This document shows, piece after piece, positions 61,241 to 64,000 of a stretch of DNA of 64,000 nt. This DNA is from Aspidiotus rigidus (Eukaryota > Arthropoda > Insecta > Hemiptera > Diaspididae), in contig JAVHKY010000008.1 in the NCBI GenBank assembly GCA_035079385.1, positions 5,564,001 to 5,628,000 of the forward strand, read 5' to 3'. The stretch's first letter is position 1. Each line of letters begins with the position of its first letter. A program made the translations under genes and the position numbers. The notes under the pieces were generated by a model. The model worked only from the letters and a program-made list of their open reading frames with translations, ran no database searches and was not told the DNA's origin.

Positions 61241-61907
61241 TGGTCTCGTGCACAATGGTACTAAGTGACATTTTCACGAAAATGCGTTTTATGATTGAAA
61301 AACGTTCATCAGGTCATCAGCTATCACCTTGTTTTGTTAGAATTGATAAAAACTTCCCAGTTTTGTCGCTAGAGAGCATTTCACAAGAGTGCTAAGTGCA
61401 TAAATCAATTTCTCTTCCGGAACAAAGGTGCTAAGTACAAAAAAAAAAAATTATTACTTATTAATTTTATTTACATAATTATTTTTCACCAATTAAACAT
61501 GACTATGATTTGTTTGAATTATTATAAATTTTTGTTCAACTTTTCATTGAATTTCAGTTATTTGAAGGCGTGGAGTACCACAAGAATTTTTAGTTCTCGA
61601 AGGTGCTATGTGTGATACCTTTGGGAACGTAAGTGCTAAGTGAATTATTGAAGGTGCTAAGTGTAACACACTAGTTAACGAAAATGCTAAGTACACCCTT
61701 TTTTTTTGTTGAACGATTGATAGTAGGGGAAAAAATTAATCCTCGTTATTTAGGTTTCATTTTTCAGAAAGGGTAATGTTGACAGCTTGTAAGCCGGCTT
61801 TCACAAAGTTTCCATGTTGCAATCTGGATTGTAAAGTTAGGGAAAATTAAAATCGCTCTCCTGAAGAAACACATTTTTGCGACTTAGCACCATTGTGCAC
61901 GAGACCA
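61241..61907. mobile_element. Non-autonomous DNA transposon with subterminal repeats
   Basis: Terminal inverted repeats TGGTCTCGTGCACAATGGT (19 bp perfect), then CTAAGT after one mismatch. Inside, at least six further copies of GTGCTAAGT-like words lie near 61389, 61427, 61598, 61631, 61651 and 61681, all in one orientation. There is no coding frame and no clear target duplication. Arrays of subterminal repeats are typical transposase-binding sites. Confidence 0.65.
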
Positions 61908-61929
61908 TCGACTGGGCCTTACCTCGAAG

Positions 61930-62255
61930 GAAAAACGGAAAAAATGAATTGAATTAAATGTTGATGGAAGGAGGTAGGTCAGAGATAAATTTGAAAATGT
62001 GTGAGAAAATTGAAGGGTTTTCTGATGATAGGAGGTCGATGGCTCTGAGTGGGGTAGCGAATTGTAGATTGATGGCTTCTGAGTATAGTATTTGTCTAAT
62101 GTTGGATATTTCTGGACATTCGAAAATATGATGATTGATGTCGCCTTTAGAAGGATTGTCTGGATGGGGGGGGGGGCATATATCAGATTCGGGAAGATTT
62201 AAACGCTTTAAGTGAGCGGGGAGACGATTGTGTCCAAAACGAAGACGACTTGACT
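61930..62255 (-). mobile_element. Non-LTR retrotransposon 3' tail, reverse
   Basis: On the minus strand it reads SRLRFGHNRLPAHLKRLNLP, then DNPSKGDINHHIFECPEISN and LLSSENPSIFSHIFKFISDL to a stop at about 61954. This is the end of an I/Jockey-type polyprotein and a sister of 47253-47585. It lies directly against a PLE 3' end. Confidence 0.7.
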
Positions 62256-62480
62256 CGTACATTCCACAAGATGGCCTGATCGAACGTGTTTATGATTCAC
62301 GCCACGACTTCTCGTTTGGCCAATCTTAATATTTCGTTTCTCTCTTCCGTCTTGTCAGTTGCTTTCATTTCCGCCCTGAAGATAGTTTATTAACTGAAAG
62401 CGCTCGACTTTTAATTTTTCTGCGGTTTTTGAATTTTTTACTCTCCGTTGTGAGTACTCTTTTTTTCGCTATTCGCTAGG
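62256..62480 (+). pseudogene. Penelope-like element 3' end, right part of a split copy
   Basis: It resumes within the C-terminal codons (the sister RYIPDEGLIELVYEYDS corresponds to IPQDGLIERVYDSRHD here), with a stop near 62327, then the 3' untranslated end. At 62374-62407 lies the best hammerhead-like core of the window: CTGAAGA, stem AGTT/AACT, GAAA, GCGC, TC. Confidence 0.65.
62374..62407 (+). ncRNA. Hammerhead-like motif with exact CTGAAGA box
   Basis: The CUGANGA box is exact (CTGAAGA). One T, then AGTT-TATT-AACT as stem II, GAAA, the self-complementary GCGC, and TC as the possible cleavage dinucleotide. The extra T before stem II and the 4-bp palindromic stem III are the departures from the textbook fold. 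Confidence 0.45.
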
Positions 62481-62532
62481 ATTAAGATAATTAATTTCTT
62501 TATTTTGCCTTTATTCTCTATCGAAATTTTCT

Positions 62533-62888
62533 AACGGGGAACCTCTTTTATCGGGGGGTTTTTCGGAAAAAACGTCCGTCGTCCGGCCGGCAAAGCTTGG
62601 AGTTCGAAATTTTTCCATGTCGCCCACCTATAATATACAGCTCGGTGATCGGTGTAGATAGCCCCTTCGAAAAAATAGATATGCAATGTTTCACACACCA
62701 ATTGACTTACCCCTTCAATAAGTCACACATACGACGCTTCATACCCCGTAAGACTCAGAACGTCCTTATATAAGGTATTCTCAGTCCCTGTCCTTATATA
62801 GCTCCAAAGTCTGAGCCTGTGACGTCACAACCTACATTTTTCAAATCCCACGTGCCCCATAAAACAGGTTCGTTAAAGAACCCGTGAG
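62533..62888 (+). mobile_element. DINE-like element, family 3, just upstream of a coding exon
   Basis: Left end AACGGGGAACCTCTTTTATC with a G-run, GGAAAAAACGTCCGTCG, one unit of about 145 bp, the inverted end CCCCATAAAACAGGTTCG, then TTAAAGAACCCGTGAG with T's. It ends about 54 bp before the PAN exon acceptor. Confidence 0.65.
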
Positions 62889-62941
62889 TTTTTCTCCTTA
62901 AGGTCGGCGAAATTAATGGCGAATTTTATCACAATATTTAG

Positions 62942-63953
62942 GTTACGGACACAGCCCCACCGTTTCGAGTTCTAGAAAAATGTCAAGAACTTTGTCTGCG
63001 AGATCGAACAGCCGATAATAATTTGGTGAGAGCTTGCGGATCGTTCGATTATCTGCCGGGCAGTCGGGTGTCGTCGCTCGCCAGCACAGTCGAATACGAA
63101 GAGACCGTATGTCACCTGAGTCAGCACCAAGGTACTCCCGACGGAATCGGTCAACTAGTGCTGTCTCCAAACAGCGTTCATTACAATGAAATTTGTCTTT
63201 CTTGTAAGTACTACCGAATTTGGTTCACGTTACTGGAAATTTTCAAATCCCAATTTAACGTGGGTTATTGTAATGTACGCAATCACAGTGTCGTAGTCAG
63301 AGGAGGGGATGCAGAATTTATTCTCGATGTTGATGAGTTGAAAAAATTTTAGTCCCTGCTTCAGAATCTCACACCCTCTGTAGAGAAATCTCTGGCTACG
63401 CATATATATGTACTGTCAGCACCAATCGCTTTATCCTCAAGCCGGAGTTCACTTTCAGCCAACCTACTTCCTCAACTGTAAAGTGAATTCCTCCTCGTGC
63501 CTTCTCAATCCCAGACATAAGCTTTGAGACCTCATCTTCATAGTTTTCCTATTATTCATGTCTTCATTCGAATGTTCTATGCTGTGCGTAACTTTTCAGC
63601 CTCTCGTATCGAAAAAGAATGCCCATTCAGGCACTACGTATTCGAAAGGCATCCGCGGAAAAGACTCAAACTGCCCTCAAACGACAGCAAAGAAGTACCA
63701 GCCCTAAATAGAACCGACTGCGAGGATAGGTAATTCAGTCTAAAAATTGAAAGGTGCGAAAACTTCGACGGCAGAATAATCAGCGCTTTGTATTAATTTA
63801 GATGTCTGAACGAGTACCAATTTATTTGTCGGTCAGCCACGTTTGACGTGATAGCTCGAACCTGTATCTTGAGTCGTTATACGCGTCGCACGCGTTCAGA
63901 ACTGATGGAGGATGACCCTAATTCTGAGTACTTGGAGAACACTTGTCTAAATG
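62942..63953 (+). CDS. PAN/apple-domain extracellular protein, three internal exons (partial)
   Basis: Exons 62942-63203, 63600-63729 and 63802-63953 join in frame (phases 1, 2, 1), each with GT-AG borders; the last donor (GTGAGT) means the gene continues past the window. Two PAN/apple modules are visible. The first has EKCQELCLRDR, ACGSFDYLPG, a Cys-His-Leu strand and NEICL. The second runs from ECPFRHYVFERHPRK through DCEDRCLNEYQFICRSATFD, RTCILSRYTRRT and EYLENTC, with the six-Cys spacing of the fold. In insects this pairing typically precedes a zona pellucida domain in apical cuticle or sensory-organ matrix proteins (NompA, Trynity, Nyobe, Morpheyus and relatives). I infer that class without assigning an orthologue. 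The acceptor is most likely at 62942 (phase 0); one at 62955 would fit the phase-1 exon at 35948. Confidence 0.78.
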
Positions 63954-64000
63954 GTGAGTTATAATTTACAAAGCAAAGTACTCAAATTCTCAACATTTAT

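Overview
The window is nuclear DNA of an insect. The strongest evidence is an intact four-exon odorant receptor gene (7tm_6 family, a receptor family confined to insects) at 236-4464, with a decayed tandem paralogue 3.6 kb downstream. GT-AG introns, TATA-type core promoters, R1- and I-type non-LTR retrotransposon remnants, many Penelope-like elements (PLEs) and a short AACCT run (arthropod telomere unit) agree with this. I cannot fix the order of insect from sequence alone.

Host genes, left to right: (i) the odorant receptor, whose 2.8-kb intron 2 holds a head-to-head pair of tRNA-derived SINEs; (ii) a tandem receptor pseudogene at 8100-8200, followed about 60 bp later by a PLE insertion; (iii) a convergent pair of unrecognised secreted-protein genes that meet tail to tail near 15.4 kb. 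The plus-strand one (exons 10349-10417 and 14690-15370) has a His/Asp/Asn-rich tail. The minus-strand one (exons 16373-16311 and 16227-15484) is acidic. Each consists of a signal-peptide exon, one phase-0 intron and one large exon, behind a close TATA box; (iv) a possible signal-peptide first exon at 35948-36023; (v) three exons of a PAN/apple-domain protein at 62942-63953, running off the right edge. If (iv) and (v) are one gene, almost everything between 36 and 62.9 kb is a single repeat-filled intron.

Most of the rest is nested mobile DNA. At least eight PLE copies are present. One (21.66-24.1 kb) has an uninterrupted 814-codon reverse transcriptase plus GIY-YIG endonuclease frame; the others are broken. 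Most are preceded by an inverted copy of their own 3' end, giving long palindromes, and four are bounded by visible target-site duplications of about 10-13 bp. The 3' ends carry a conserved small motif resembling a hammerhead ribozyme with a minimal self-complementary stem III.

The second dominant group is a set of non-autonomous elements built like Helentron-associated elements (the Drosophila DINE-1/INE-1 plan): a short self-palindromic left end, CCGTC-type short repeats, a core of 45-bp minisatellite, an inverted copy of the left end near the right end, then a terminal hairpin. Three families of ends are present, and two of them carry essentially the same 45-bp minisatellite. Copies insert into T-runs, including the T-run of the minisatellite itself, so they nest inside each other (31.96-34.05 kb).

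Other repeat structures are a 2.4-kb foldback element around an R1 tail (25.8-28.2 kb), a 0.67-kb terminal-inverted-repeat element with subterminal GTGCTAAGT repeats (61.2-61.9 kb), two short perfect-looking hairpins just upstream of the intact PLE, SINE palindromes, microsatellites, and AT-rich islands with broken reading frames. No CRISPR array, rRNA gene or ordinary tRNA gene was seen.
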